From a virus, in IMG/VR virus record IMGVR_UViG_3300001918_000023, positions 1 through 43,433 of that record: a stretch of 43,433 bases of DNA; one strand, given 5' to 3'. How positions within the stretch are numbered: the first letter of the stretch is position 1; every line of letters starts with the position of its first letter. Shown here one piece after another: positions 34,301-42,250 of this stretch. The notes under the pieces were generated by a model. It was not told the DNA's origin and did not search any database. It was given only the letters and a program-made list of their open reading frames with translations. The position numbers and the translations under genes are program-made.

Positions 34301-34539
34301 CGCTGGTCGGGCGCGGGGTGGTGCATGTCACCGTCAAGATCGGGCGGTTCTTCAAACGCACCGTACGGCAACGGGTGACATATCAGTTCGCCGGAAAGTC
34401 CGGCAGCCGTCAGGCCTTGGTCGACGGGGCAGCGAAGTCTTCGCCCTCCAATATCTCGTCGCGACAGGAAACTGCCCTGCGGACAGCGGTGGGTCACGGC
34501 GAACGCGCCGACCGTTATCTCGAGCGTTACGAGGATTGA
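28384..34539 (+). CDS. Giant protein A (about 2051 residues), unrecognised
   Basis: The start ATG 28384 is chosen because GGAGAG lies 4 nt before it; the frame is open further upstream (ATG at 28354 and 28372). No signal peptide is seen. Residues 1-1100 look like mixed, mostly beta-rich domains. Residues about 1120-1350 and 1380-1480 are long charged helices (for example ERWDAESKRLKTRIDALLKE, AEELQ-type heptads), a probable coiled coil. Residues about 1580-2010 are beta-rich with regular strand pairs (FHAKGEIASTLRLEFSGNAL) and a hydrophobic stretch (RFNLIVFFLFTGDFRLWGIV), then a basic tail. It forms an operon with the next gene. Family unknown; a structural, adhesin-like or lipid-groove-like role are guesses. 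Confidence 0.85.
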   Translation: MSDAGAWIAKFFRVGGKAPLFIHVDAHGNPVPSKLSSGDLRRFELRSKGRPLFWTSCCAGDSRFAFADRKLTVTYVVRNALLSGLKTLAGGSAVDALVFRLEATVVADGSLRVDALRVSRFIPGDENPNHWFPGGENLWAAPLNNAFRRSNPAPPVALLRDLSGLAQASLPTTDDQVPFTIRRVDGGGPSRVEILRGINHDADVPQRWPSFEDGRGGAETGPRFRLRQGSGHLEFLVDLAHRKATGKAEYWLVQTDPWTPPKDDAEDADAVWREFRIDGLDPKRVLSGYGRAIAAAIRDPVAIANEPDGISVVPEIAADGMPQATASIVWEQRDQRPDEPQLAGADDFGAGRSVRLTTTAAFPVRVTLPGLASDAGVIAFTGKCGMVAIGRDDRAHGFEPNAVIDLSELRIAGPGDMPASDVGAMKLDFARASGRKNFRIAYALAMHPRRRSMQRPLLHAELELGGIAVRPIGFDPAPESRFSDDLNSDALSSPIVAPAADGAFAESALIAREWLRDGHSRSLSLSLLAQSSPGDDADQHRQLDVIVLDVTPFFLGKVAVPLPLADEETGAYATWSLSDPEGPRWRFRSLDPIATLTLPTQGVGEAYERRKDIPEPTRDQPQPKDGQPPLVDYRLGPHADFKLRLRDDERAYSDLPWNLRLLFGRAGGAAPGPVLTSARFELLYGLETTLAPTGIRLTTDEVARGGIVQRFVGIDATRASAAETTAPEPYRRAWNALVDGYQSRLLPLHPYRPLAEGAACFDGGNGLSQRLRLSTTDDHREFADLDPEPYLDGRKGHGLRGGATFGFESERIYVDVTRDLRSTSGEASQLAWTALGGYGALKARFDEDRSIIEAKVELGRVSHYAVERIGRIGVFWNRAKHVIVYERTTRRAERYEEVQNELKHLPIVRKVDEYIELLEPERRFAPPDRPAQTTGFVQGLKFADRIIRVSSLWGRDVGMQGWAVPLWRKGEDPTLFPKPLVNLIAASQEAGEEALHAIADPENLMFFTDTTRGAGDDSDRWPALEDLDFVDTRVHLERTPSPFGDRSAETLRRPNTSPQALPPALAPCTWRIESGATAIDLVAGRGPRPISAKLANFTVMRRPAELPEQASPVRRARAAMGEFESIREDVRDTLAMGLRGTWPKERWDAESKRLKTRIDALLKELRAIADDGMNVLARSPCALLIAQAQRPLNVLARDAARRIDEEGDQIKRRADAIGKLAEEEIRALAHELSQRVDILAATGGQAAAHLDATLDRAEAELQRIRERAVSVVAEAEAELQVMLDDIGQTLDERAYRLRLARVRQTLRDLRTHTEPLFDELRRACARLAARWNGNVAGVDLAERLPKLVGGLDSEWKGVVDAADLRLDSADGIAEKFGETLRSAVKDLKTGIGKGRADIDKAMDALKEEALAGMGDARGHVQALSKEFDEAILGIRKGVGDFEAEVANAADLAGFKIKVDVAGSALKAKVSQACADANTAIKQRIEDTICPYLPQIDPAHAKVLLDALSTLGTLVEKFPSMDHAILASQLEAMWSALSGTIEASSDWIAHAADSLGDAVRTAFDAPLSLLRAFGAAPDLPELSFNREWLEYVFKPGDITIDLSPVTAFFSELGDDLKGLSLNLPSVGIDASGLLPAALREFDLNAVFGSLGGVKMPGLLSRVKLPNLDRNAVRITHGFDKKSKRAWVQADVDVPYDTNPVLFDAMSLTLRLVKPRFTANSRLDAALEGKPGFHAKGEIASTLRLEFSGNALVDLRDAAIRFDDRGRFDFDFNPDRIDFRAGLKFIADLIKSRKDLQKDPDKAQGFVPELIEVDGQPIGVRTTLELDPGPLNVGAFAMDGLALNLSFELVAKPEFKIGTRLGLASRDKPFVISVGLLGGGGWLTVAVSYAPAKGLLESEVDIAIAAGRVFSVAFGPIRGMAKVVFGVNARFVSRGSHSRFNLIVFFLFTGDFRLWGIVTVGVYLRLEIEYQSSGSLVGRGVVHVTVKIGRFFKRTVRQRVTYQFAGKSGSRQALVDGAAKSSPSNISSRQETALRTAVGHGERADRYLERYED

Positions 34540-34541
34540 CC

Positions 34542-37500
34542 ATGGGCCTGAAGTTCTACTTCGATACGGCGGTTCTGGGCCCAGTCTACGAAGACGCCCA
34601 CCGCGATCTGGTCATGTCGGCCAGCGTGGCGTGGGACGGTGGCCCGCTCCCCGACGACGCCCGACTGGAAGCAGTGTTGCAGCCCTGGCGCTGGCGATAT
34701 GGCGACTTCGCGCTCTATCGGCAGACGGTCGACCATCCGCAGCCGGTCCTCGTCCAGGACATGGCATCGGTGGCGCTCGATCCCGAATGGTCGCCAAAAA
34801 TCGACGAGGTTCGGTCAACGTTCACTACGCTCAAGACATTGTATCGCCGTTGCCGCGATGCGGATGCGGGCTCGATCGCCATCGATCCTTCCACGCCGCA
34901 CCGGTACACGCTGGCACTGTCGCAGGACGAGCGCGACGAAGATCCCGATCTGCCCAATCCGCAGTGTTGGCCGGACCTGCTGGGTCAGGTGAGCCGCTGG
35001 CCGGGGCTGATGCCGTACCGCTTGAACCTGCAGATCGTTCTGCGTGTCCCGACCGTCGCGATCAAGCCCGATGAGGTTTATTTCGCACTTCCCCGCACGC
35101 TGGGCATGGAGGACATGACCGATGTGCTCGAACTGTTGGACGGCAAGGTCTCGGCGCCCACGGATGCCGTCCCCGGGATCGTGGCAGGGCAGGGCGAGAT
35201 CGAAGCGCATTACGCGTGGGCGGACGATGCGGCAAAGGCGCCGGTGGCGATCGCTCACGTGGGGGGGCGCGCAGAGCCGAAGTCCGATCCGGAGGCTCCG
35301 CTCGATCTGACGACGCTGTGGGTGAACCTCGGACGGGATGCGAAGTGGACCTCGCACGACGCCATTGCTGCGATGCCGACGCTGGTCGCCGAGGCTTGCG
35401 ATCAGCCGGATCTGCTGTTCGATGCATTCTCGGCGATGGCCGCCACCGATTCCGGGAAGCCTGAAATCGCGTCGAACTTGGCGGACTTTTTCGATCAACA
35501 GGCCAATCGCACCGGATTGATCGCCTTCGCGTTGTCAGCGTGGACGCTGCGCTACGGTGCGCTCGGACGCCTGGGGAACGATGGCGCGCATCCGCTGACA
35601 TCCGTCCTCAGCGCGGCGCTGCGCGACGACTATGGGCGGAAAGGCTGGCATGTGCTCGCTGCGGCGTTCAAGGGCACGCCCCCGCTGTCGCAGGATGCGT
35701 TGGATGCCGCGATTCGCGCTGCGAATGCGCATGTCGAAACAGGAGCGCCCCAGTTGCTGACGCCAATGCAACTGCAGGACACGACATGGATGCAGGGCGG
35801 CCTGGCCTTCGTGCGCGAAGCCGCACGCATCTTCGCTTGGCTGACGTCCGATGCCGGCCTGTTCTCGATCTATGAGACTCCCTGGCTGGAGGCCGTGAAG
35901 AAGCATGCCGACAGCATCAACGATTCGGATGCGGTCGATGACCTGAGCAAATGGTGGGCCTCCGAAGCCAGGGAGGCGTACCCGCTCGGCGCGTCGGTGC
36001 GCGCGGCCTGGTGCAGCGCGGGTGAGAGCGCGCCTGTCGAATCGGGCGCGACGCCGACGCCGACGCCGCTGCGCGCGGTGGTGGACCGGTTGCGTGCGTC
36101 CGCCGAAGCCGATCCGAAACTAGCGCTGGAGTCGTTGCTGACCGATGTCGCGTCCAACCCCGTCGCACCGAATCTGCATCTGCGGAGATACCTGGAGACG
36201 TCGGGCATCGCAGCCGACCCGATTCTCTCGAATGCCTTCCATGCGGCGTTCGCTGGTCGCATCGCTGCGCTCGGACGCGTCCATCTCGACGGCAACATGC
36301 GTGCGACCGCCGTGCCGGCCGGTTACCCCGCGGCCTTCGGCGATCCGTGGCCGCTGGACCGTGTGCAGGATCTGATGTTGCCGATGGATCGACCCGGTCA
36401 CGTCGACAGCGACGACGAGCTCTTGCAGGATCTGCGTCGGCAGATCGCCGGTGTCGGCATGCTTGTGCGCCAGCGCGAAAAATCGTGGAAATGCCTGGCT
36501 GCGGCAGACGTCGTCTTCGATGCGCCGGACGGCACGCCCTCGTTCCGATACAAGGCGCTGGCCGGACAGCCACCGGGGTTCGCGGGCGAGATGCGAACCA
36601 CTATGGTTGCCTATAACGGCGAGCCGTGGTTCGACCGCGGCGACGACGAAGCGCTGGCGGTGGGTTACGGCGGGGGCGGCGATCCCGATGGATCGGCGCT
36701 GACGCCACTGCGGATTATGGCTCCGCCGAAGTCGAAGCTGCCGGATCTGAAATTCGGGCAAGCCTATTCGGCCGCGCCGTTCCTCATCGGACCGGGTAAC
36801 GCGCTGCCGGCGGCGCTGGCGGATGGACATCCGGCGCGGTCCATCGACGCCTTGCACAACGAGGCGGGGCTGGACGGTGCGGCCATCCAGCTGCTGGCAG
36901 ATCGACCGTGGCGTTATTACCTGCGCCGCGTGCCCGTCGGTGCGCCGCTGCTGCTGCCGAAGGATCGTGACAGCCTGTTCTCGCGCCGTGCGGACGTGTT
37001 CCCGCTGGCGCATGAAGTGCTCGCGGAAGGCACCGCGATTGCCGGTGTCGACAAACACGCGCCATTGACCTTGCTGCGTCCCGCCACCGAGATAGAGGTC
37101 GAATGGCTCGGCCGGGAACGGCAGGAGTTCGAGATCCATCCTCCCGAAGTCGACATGATGGTGTGGCTGCGGCAGTGGCGCGCTGCCCTCGCCGCTGAAA
37201 CCGACGGCGACAGGCAACGAGCCTTGAAGAGTGCGCTGAGCGCCAGCTTGGCGAAATGGATGCAACAGGTGGATGCCATCGCCGCCGCGCCCGATGCCGG
37301 ATTGGCCATGCCGAAATTCCACGATCCGGCGCACGACGGCTATCGCGTGGATATACGCGAAATTTGGCCGCGCGAGCAGGATGCATACGCGACGTGGGTA
37401 GTCGCGGTAAACGGCGCATCCCAGGCGCCGGACGCTACGACCGCTCCGATCGTGCTGGAGGTCGCATCGGCAGTAAAGAAAACCGATGTGCTCTCGATCA

Positions 37501-39176
37501 AGCCGAGCGAAGGCAAGGTGGTCGTGTCCGGACTGCAGGCCGGCCGGGTCTATGCACTCTGCGTGTCGGCCCTCGTCCGCACCGATCGTTTCGCCGTCAA
37601 AGAGGGCGACGTTGTGCAGGGCCGCACCGTCTTCGCGCCATCGGCGCTGTTCCTGGGAGACACTGCGGCGGAAGACGCGAGCGGCGACATCCGCTTCGCA
37701 TCGCGCATCGTGTTGGCCGAAGTCGCCACGTCGAAGTTGCCCAAACCCACGCACGAGAATCCGTCGGACGAGGATCCGCTGTTCAAGGCTCTGGGGACCG
37801 CGTTCGACGGACGCATGCTCATCGTCGCTGCCGATTTCTCGGCGATGCCGAAGTCCGATTGGCAATACGTGAGAACCTTCATCCTCGAACGTCAACGCTG
37901 GCGCTGGAACGGCCGACATATCGACATCGACACCATCGACCGATTGCCCACCGTTTCTGCGGGCGCCGGCTTCGCGCCGGACGCCGCTTCGGCAAAGGCC
38001 TTCGAAGATTGGGCATTCGACGAGCGTGCTCTCGGCGATTTCGTGCGCGAATACGCCGCTTCGGCGGCGAACGATCCACGCACGGTGCTGCTGCGCGAAG
38101 ACATGCAGTCGAACAACAGTGCCGTCTACGAGCGCTATCGCCTGCGTGCGCGCAGCCGCTATGCGGGCCTGATGAAGAGCGCCGAATATGCGGAACGCGG
38201 CGGCGACAGATGGCGTTCGTTCGCGATGAAGTTTCGCCCCGCTGCCGCCGTGCTGCCACGGCCGAAAGTGGCGATGTTGCTGCCGCTTACCGGCGGCTAC
38301 GCCGCCGGCGATCCACTGCGCAGATTGGCGTGTCTGGTGCAGATGGACGAGACCGCCTTCGGTCAGGCCGGACTTCCCGAGCGTATCGGGCTGGAGGCCG
38401 AGATGGCAGGGCCCGATGCGCTGCTCGTCCGATCGGCACCCGAATCCGAAGTCGTGTTGAAAGTCGACGCCCACGGCCCCCTTGGCCACAGCTTCGACCC
38501 GGATGCGCCGGGGGCTTTGTATCGTCGTGCCAGTTGGGTCGCGAGCTTTCGTGACCCGAGCGCGGCGACCGAGATGGCTGCGGTGCATCACCCTTGGGCA
38601 ATGGTGAAGTTGCGCGTCAGGCGCGAGGTCCCGGCGGATTGGGTCTGGCCCGTACCGGATGCCGTCATGGCGTCGGAATGGGTCTCGGCCGGCTGGATCC
38701 AGTTGCCGCGGCCGTCCGACCAGATCCTGCTGTCGGACCTGCCGCCGACACCAGCGTCCGAGCTGCGTGTGCTGCGCGATGCGGGGAGAGGGCGTGTCGC
38801 GATCGTGCGCAAAGCGGGCAAGCCCGACGCATTGAAGCTCGTGCGGGAGCCGGGTTTCGACGTGATGTTCGCGGTGCTGACTTATCGGGCGAGGGATGCG
38901 CGCGGTCTGCCGGGCGCGGAGCAGATTCTCGTGACCCGCGATGCTGCGATCGGAGACGATGGTCGGACATGGATTGATGTCGACGGTTTGGAGCTCGCAA
39001 CGATTGGCTCATTGCGCCTGCGGTTGCTCAGCGTGCAGCGCAACCCAAAGGACCGTCATGGCAATGCTTGGACCTGTCATTCACTGTCTGATCTCTTCGC
39101 TCGAGTCGGAGAGGAAGAGACGTCCGATGCGCGATTCCGACTGATGAGGGTGAGCTTTCCGATCGAAGAAATCTGA
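34542..39176 (+). CDS. Giant protein B (about 1544 residues), unrecognised
   Basis: Starts 2 bp after giant A (TGACCATG), so the two are translationally coupled. It opens MGLKFYFDTAVLGPVYEDAH. The first 150 residues include strands with RYTLALSQDERDEDP; helical segments follow (about 290-520). Around residues 965-1020 there is an Ig/fibronectin-like stretch (VLEVASAVKKTDVLSIKPSE, GLQAGRVYALCVSALVRTD). The end (residues 1240-1540) is again beta-rich with many Trp and Arg. No signal peptide, transmembrane helix or catalytic motif is recognisable. Size and coupling imply a joint function with giant A. Confidence 0.83.
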   Translation: MGLKFYFDTAVLGPVYEDAHRDLVMSASVAWDGGPLPDDARLEAVLQPWRWRYGDFALYRQTVDHPQPVLVQDMASVALDPEWSPKIDEVRSTFTTLKTLYRRCRDADAGSIAIDPSTPHRYTLALSQDERDEDPDLPNPQCWPDLLGQVSRWPGLMPYRLNLQIVLRVPTVAIKPDEVYFALPRTLGMEDMTDVLELLDGKVSAPTDAVPGIVAGQGEIEAHYAWADDAAKAPVAIAHVGGRAEPKSDPEAPLDLTTLWVNLGRDAKWTSHDAIAAMPTLVAEACDQPDLLFDAFSAMAATDSGKPEIASNLADFFDQQANRTGLIAFALSAWTLRYGALGRLGNDGAHPLTSVLSAALRDDYGRKGWHVLAAAFKGTPPLSQDALDAAIRAANAHVETGAPQLLTPMQLQDTTWMQGGLAFVREAARIFAWLTSDAGLFSIYETPWLEAVKKHADSINDSDAVDDLSKWWASEAREAYPLGASVRAAWCSAGESAPVESGATPTPTPLRAVVDRLRASAEADPKLALESLLTDVASNPVAPNLHLRRYLETSGIAADPILSNAFHAAFAGRIAALGRVHLDGNMRATAVPAGYPAAFGDPWPLDRVQDLMLPMDRPGHVDSDDELLQDLRRQIAGVGMLVRQREKSWKCLAAADVVFDAPDGTPSFRYKALAGQPPGFAGEMRTTMVAYNGEPWFDRGDDEALAVGYGGGGDPDGSALTPLRIMAPPKSKLPDLKFGQAYSAAPFLIGPGNALPAALADGHPARSIDALHNEAGLDGAAIQLLADRPWRYYLRRVPVGAPLLLPKDRDSLFSRRADVFPLAHEVLAEGTAIAGVDKHAPLTLLRPATEIEVEWLGRERQEFEIHPPEVDMMVWLRQWRAALAAETDGDRQRALKSALSASLAKWMQQVDAIAAAPDAGLAMPKFHDPAHDGYRVDIREIWPREQDAYATWVVAVNGASQAPDATTAPIVLEVASAVKKTDVLSIKPSEGKVVVSGLQAGRVYALCVSALVRTDRFAVKEGDVVQGRTVFAPSALFLGDTAAEDASGDIRFASRIVLAEVATSKLPKPTHENPSDEDPLFKALGTAFDGRMLIVAADFSAMPKSDWQYVRTFILERQRWRWNGRHIDIDTIDRLPTVSAGAGFAPDAASAKAFEDWAFDERALGDFVREYAASAANDPRTVLLREDMQSNNSAVYERYRLRARSRYAGLMKSAEYAERGGDRWRSFAMKFRPAAAVLPRPKVAMLLPLTGGYAAGDPLRRLACLVQMDETAFGQAGLPERIGLEAEMAGPDALLVRSAPESEVVLKVDAHGPLGHSFDPDAPGALYRRASWVASFRDPSAATEMAAVHHPWAMVKLRVRREVPADWVWPVPDAVMASEWVSAGWIQLPRPSDQILLSDLPPTPASELRVLRDAGRGRVAIVRKAGKPDALKLVREPGFDVMFAVLTYRARDARGLPGAEQILVTRDAAIGDDGRTWIDVDGLELATIGSLRLRLLSVQRNPKDRHGNAWTCHSLSDLFARVGEEETSDARFRLMRVSFPIEEI

Positions 39177-39374
39177 GAGATGCTCATGCCGCTTGCTGAC
39201 GCCAGCCTGCGGTAGTATCGCATTTAAATAATGTGGTCGCCCGAATCTATCGCTGGCCGGCCTATCCTAGGCTGCATTCGTTCGGGCACGACTCTACCTG
39301 ACGTCTGACACTTTTGCCGTAGAGCTGGATTGGTCTTGGGAAGCGCAAGTCTCTGATATCTTTAGGAGAAAATT
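39177..39374 (+). promoter_or_regulatory. AT-richer upstream region of the cysteine hydrolase gene
   Basis: 198 bp with lower GC than its neighbours (for example CGCATTTAAATAATG near 39219-39233). It ends with AGGAGAAAATT just before ATG 39375. Possible boxes TTGGTC and TGATAT, 18 bp apart (about 39330-39359), are weak matches to a sigma-70 promoter. The change in composition suggests the hydrolase gene came separately from the giant pair. Confidence 0.35.
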
Positions 39375-39923
39375 ATGTCCGAAGAAAGGATTGATTACGA
39401 ATGGAAAGTCTCCGTAGATGGAGTCCTGGGAACACTCGCGGAGGATCTGTTGCTGATCCCTAGCGATGGTTCTTCGCCAACCAAACTTCCGTTCAGCTGG
39501 AGCAAGTCAAAGGCTTACTACACGAGTTATTGCAGCGCCGGGAACGATTGCCCTGACGGGGAATTCCCGCTGGACTGCACACATTTCGTCTGCCATGGAC
39601 TGTCCAAGTCAAGAGTCCTCGTTAACCTTCCTGCTGTCACGTGTACTAATGGAGTTTGCGTTCGAGTCGCTGAACTTGCGGCAGCGTTCAAGAATTCATC
39701 GGCAAAGTATTCGAACGTAAAACGGATCGCCAACCTAGCCGATACCCGCGAGGGTGACTTCTGCTTTGTCGTCTCGTGGTTCGGCCTATCCAAAGATCAT
39801 GTCATGGTGCTGGCAGAGAAAATGACCGCGACCGGCGGAAGAGTGTGGGGGCACACGAATTCGCGCTGCGCCCAGTTTGTCGATCTGACTGAACAGTCAC
39901 TCGTCATCTATCGCATCGAATAG
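39375..39923 (+). CDS. Putative cysteine hydrolase (NlpC/P60 or amidase-like)
   Basis: A 182-residue protein with a strong ribosome binding site. DCTHFVCHGLSKSRV (C68) looks like the nucleophile motif of papain-like NlpC/P60 and amidase_6 families (typically D/N-C-x-x-F-V). DHVMVLAEK (H142) provides the base, and GHTNSRCAQF (H160 or N162) the third residue. This would cleave amide bonds, for example in peptidoglycan. There is no signal peptide, so export would need another route, or it acts in the cytoplasm. Several other cysteines are present (C53, C59, C90, C95, C130). No immunity gene is visible next to it. GC is lower than the flanking genes. Confidence 0.6.
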   Translation: MSEERIDYEWKVSVDGVLGTLAEDLLLIPSDGSSPTKLPFSWSKSKAYYTSYCSAGNDCPDGEFPLDCTHFVCHGLSKSRVLVNLPAVTCTNGVCVRVAELAAAFKNSSAKYSNVKRIANLADTREGDFCFVVSWFGLSKDHVMVLAEKMTATGGRVWGHTNSRCAQFVDLTEQSLVIYRIE

Positions 39924-40236
39924 TCAGAGCGAATCACGGGCCGAGCACACCTGGGAGCTGCAGTCTGCTGTCCTCAACGCCGCCCATCGAGTCGGGTAGG
40001 ATTTCGTGCTTGGTGCGCCTGCATAATTCGGATTTCTGTGCCGACGCTGGCAGTTGGAAGATGCAGACGATTCAAATGGCAACTAGCACGATCAGCAGTA
40101 TTAGGATCATCTGATTCAACATTCATGGCTTGGCGGTCGACGCCGTTTTGGTCGCGCAGACTACGCTACGTTGCGATACAGCGAGATGACCGCATTGGGA
40201 CACTGCCCGCTGGTTTGACGAGCAGGCAGGGCCACC
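39924..40236. other. Gap before the recombinase module
   Basis: 313 bp of lower GC without a supported gene. I see no terminator with a T-run, no strong promoter and no repeat. It is the boundary between cargo and integration module. Confidence 0.4.
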
Positions 40237-40446
40237 GTGACACCGATCCAAACTTTTGACCCAGCGCGCATGTTGCCGGAACAGCGGCGCACGGAGGCCG
40301 CGGCGTTGCTAGCCCTCGGCCTGCACCGCCTGCGCAGCGGCGACGCGCACGTGGGCGCCGTCGGCGCGCCTTCTCCGGTTGGTCTTGGCTTTGGCCGCCA
40401 CCCACGCGTACATGCCAACCCCGCCCACCGGAGTCCACAGGCATGA
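40237..40446 (+). CDS. Small ORF at the head of the recombinase module
   Basis: A 69-residue product starting at GTG 40237. MTPIQTFDPARMLPEQRRTE and AAALLALGLHRLRSG form a short conserved-looking N-terminal part as often found just before DUF2924 and recombinase genes; the rest is Pro/His-rich and poorly conserved in style. It overlaps the next gene by 4 bp (ATGA), consistent with coupled translation. Function unknown. Confidence 0.55.
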   Translation: MTPIQTFDPARMLPEQRRTEAAALLALGLHRLRSGDAHVGAVGAPSPVGLGFGRHPRVHANPAHRSPQA

Positions 40447-40913
40447 CGCAACAATCCCCTCCCGCGGCTCCGCCCGCATCGATGGCTGCACGCATTGCGC
40501 ACTTGGCCGATTGGTCGTGGCCGGACATCAAGAAGGAATGGCAGCGCCTTTTCGGCGGCGAGCCGTCCATCTCCAATCGACGTTTCGTCGAGAAGCGCAT
40601 CGCGTATCGTTGGCAGGAGATCGAGTTCGCCAAGACCGACCGGGGCTTGCTCGAACGCAACAGCCGCCGGATCGACGAACTGGTCGCGACTGGCACATTG
40701 AGGCGCCAGAAGACCGGCTCGACGCCGATCGCGGGCACGGAACTGATCCGCGTCTACGCCGGCGTCGAACATCGGGTCCGGGTCCTGCCGGACGATGAAT
40801 TCGAGTACGCCGGCAAGCGGTATCCGAGCCTGTCGATGATCGCCCGCGAGATCACCGGCACCCGCTGGAGTGGACCTGCCTTCTTCGGACTGCGCAAGGG
40901 GGCACGCCGATGA
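40443..40913 (+). CDS. DUF2924 protein, recombinase partner
   Basis: A 156-residue protein. LADWSWPDIKKEWQRLFGGE and RRFVEKRIAYRWQEIEFAKT are the typical helices of DUF2924; the second half has a small beta part (ELIRVYAGVEHRVRVLPDDE) and ends YPSLSMIAREITGTRWSGPA followed by FFGL, a common feature of this family. These genes nearly always precede large serine recombinases of proteobacterial elements. The biochemical role is not known. It overlaps the recombinase start by 4 bp. Confidence 0.88.
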   Translation: MTQQSPPAAPPASMAARIAHLADWSWPDIKKEWQRLFGGEPSISNRRFVEKRIAYRWQEIEFAKTDRGLLERNSRRIDELVATGTLRRQKTGSTPIAGTELIRVYAGVEHRVRVLPDDEFEYAGKRYPSLSMIAREITGTRWSGPAFFGLRKGARR

Positions 40914-42250
40914 GCGCCGTTCCGACCAAGCGGCTGCGTTGTGCGGTCTACACCCGCAAGTCCACGGACGAGGGACTCGACGCCGAATACACCTCGATCG
41001 ACGCCCAGCGCGACGCAGGGTCGGCGTTCATCGCCAGCCGACGCATGGAGGGCTGGATTCCGGTCGCGGGCGACTACGACGACGGTGGCTTCTCCGGCGG
41101 CACGCTGTTGCGTCCCGCACTGCAACGCCTCATGGAAGACATCCGCGCAGGCCAGATCGACATCGTCGTGGTCTACAAGATCGACCGCCTGACGCGATCG
41201 CTGTTCGATTTCGCTGAACTGGTCAAGGTCTTCGAGGAGTACGGCACGACCTTCGTGTCCGTCACACAGCAGATCAACACCACGGATGCGATGGGGAGGA
41301 TGATGCTGAACATCCTCCTCGCGTTCGCACAGTTCGAGCGCGAACTGACCGCGGAGCGCATCCGCGACAAATTCGCCGCCAGCAAGAAGAAGGGGCTGTG
41401 GATGCACGGGATCTGTCCGCTGGGGTACGACGTCGTGGATCGCCGGCTGGTCATCAACGTAGCGGAGGCCGAGCAGGTCCGGACGATCTTCCGTCGCTTC
41501 GTCGAACTGGGCTCGATCCTGAAGGTCGTGCAGGAGGCGAGGGCGCGTGGCTGGTGCAACAAGACGTGGACGACGAAGGCGGGCACGGTGCGGCCCGGCA
41601 AGCTCCACGACAAAAGCTCGATCCACGGCATGCTGCATTGCCGCACCTACCTCGGTGAACTCAAGCATCGCGGTGAGTACGTCGAGAGCACCCACCCGGC
41701 GATCATCGAAAAGGTGCTCTGGGACGAGGCGCATGCCCTGCTGCAGGTCAACGGCCGGGTTCGCTCCGCAGCCTCGCGTGGCAAGGTGGACTTCCTGCTG
41801 AAGGGTCTGCTGACCGGCCCCGACGGCCGCGCCCTGTCGCCGTGGCACACGACCAAAGCGAACGGGCGGACCTACCGCTACTACCTGAGCACGCGCGACA
41901 TCCACGAGGGGCGGGGCACGTCGGGCCTGCCGCGCCTGCCGGCGGCCGAACTTGAGGGGGCGGTGGTCGGACAACTGCGCCAGTTGCTGCGTGCGCCGGA
42001 GATGGTCGAAGCGATGATCCCGCAGGCGCTCGCCCTCGACCCGACACTCGATGAGGCGCAGATCACGGTCGCGATGACGCAGGTCGACCGGGTGTGGGAG
42101 CAGTTGTTCCCCGCCGAGCAGCAGCGGCTGGTCCGGCTGCTGGTGGAGCGGGTCATCGTGACGCCGAGAAACCTAGAACTCCGGCTGCGCCCCGGCGGCG
42201 TCGGCAGCCTCGCCGCTGACGCCCGGCATGCTTCCGAGGCGGTCGCATGA
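40910..42250 (+). CDS. Large serine recombinase (integrase)
   Basis: A 446-residue site-specific recombinase. The resolvase catalytic domain has the nucleophile in AVYTRKSTDEG (S18), DAQRDAG, and the arginine motif VYKIDRLTRS (residues 88-97). The recombinase domain follows with IHGMLHCRTYLGELKHRGEY. The usual zinc-ribbon cysteines are missing: the segment GLLTGPDGRALSPWHTTKAN has none, as in many proteobacterial relatives. It ends with a helical part. It would integrate and excise the element. GC and codon use match the phage late genes. An attachment site should lie nearby, but cannot be defined by eye. Confidence 0.93.
   Translation: MSAVPTKRLRCAVYTRKSTDEGLDAEYTSIDAQRDAGSAFIASRRMEGWIPVAGDYDDGGFSGGTLLRPALQRLMEDIRAGQIDIVVVYKIDRLTRSLFDFAELVKVFEEYGTTFVSVTQQINTTDAMGRMMLNILLAFAQFERELTAERIRDKFAASKKKGLWMHGICPLGYDVVDRRLVINVAEAEQVRTIFRRFVELGSILKVVQEARARGWCNKTWTTKAGTVRPGKLHDKSSIHGMLHCRTYLGELKHRGEYVESTHPAIIEKVLWDEAHALLQVNGRVRSAASRGKVDFLLKGLLTGPDGRALSPWHTTKANGRTYRYYLSTRDIHEGRGTSGLPRLPAAELEGAVVGQLRQLLRAPEMVEAMIPQALALDPTLDEAQITVAMTQVDRVWEQLFPAEQQRLVRLLVERVIVTPRNLELRLRPGGVGSLAADARHASEAVA

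Noticed and set aside
39924-40236. Immunity gene for the cysteine hydrolase
   Set aside because: No supported reading frame is present in the gap directly downstream, and none overlaps the hydrolase gene in a usual arrangement.
40038-40259. Plus-strand frame before the recombinase module
   Set aside because: No ribosome binding site, Arg/Trp-rich composition, and it overlaps the GTG start of the recombinase-linked small ORF.
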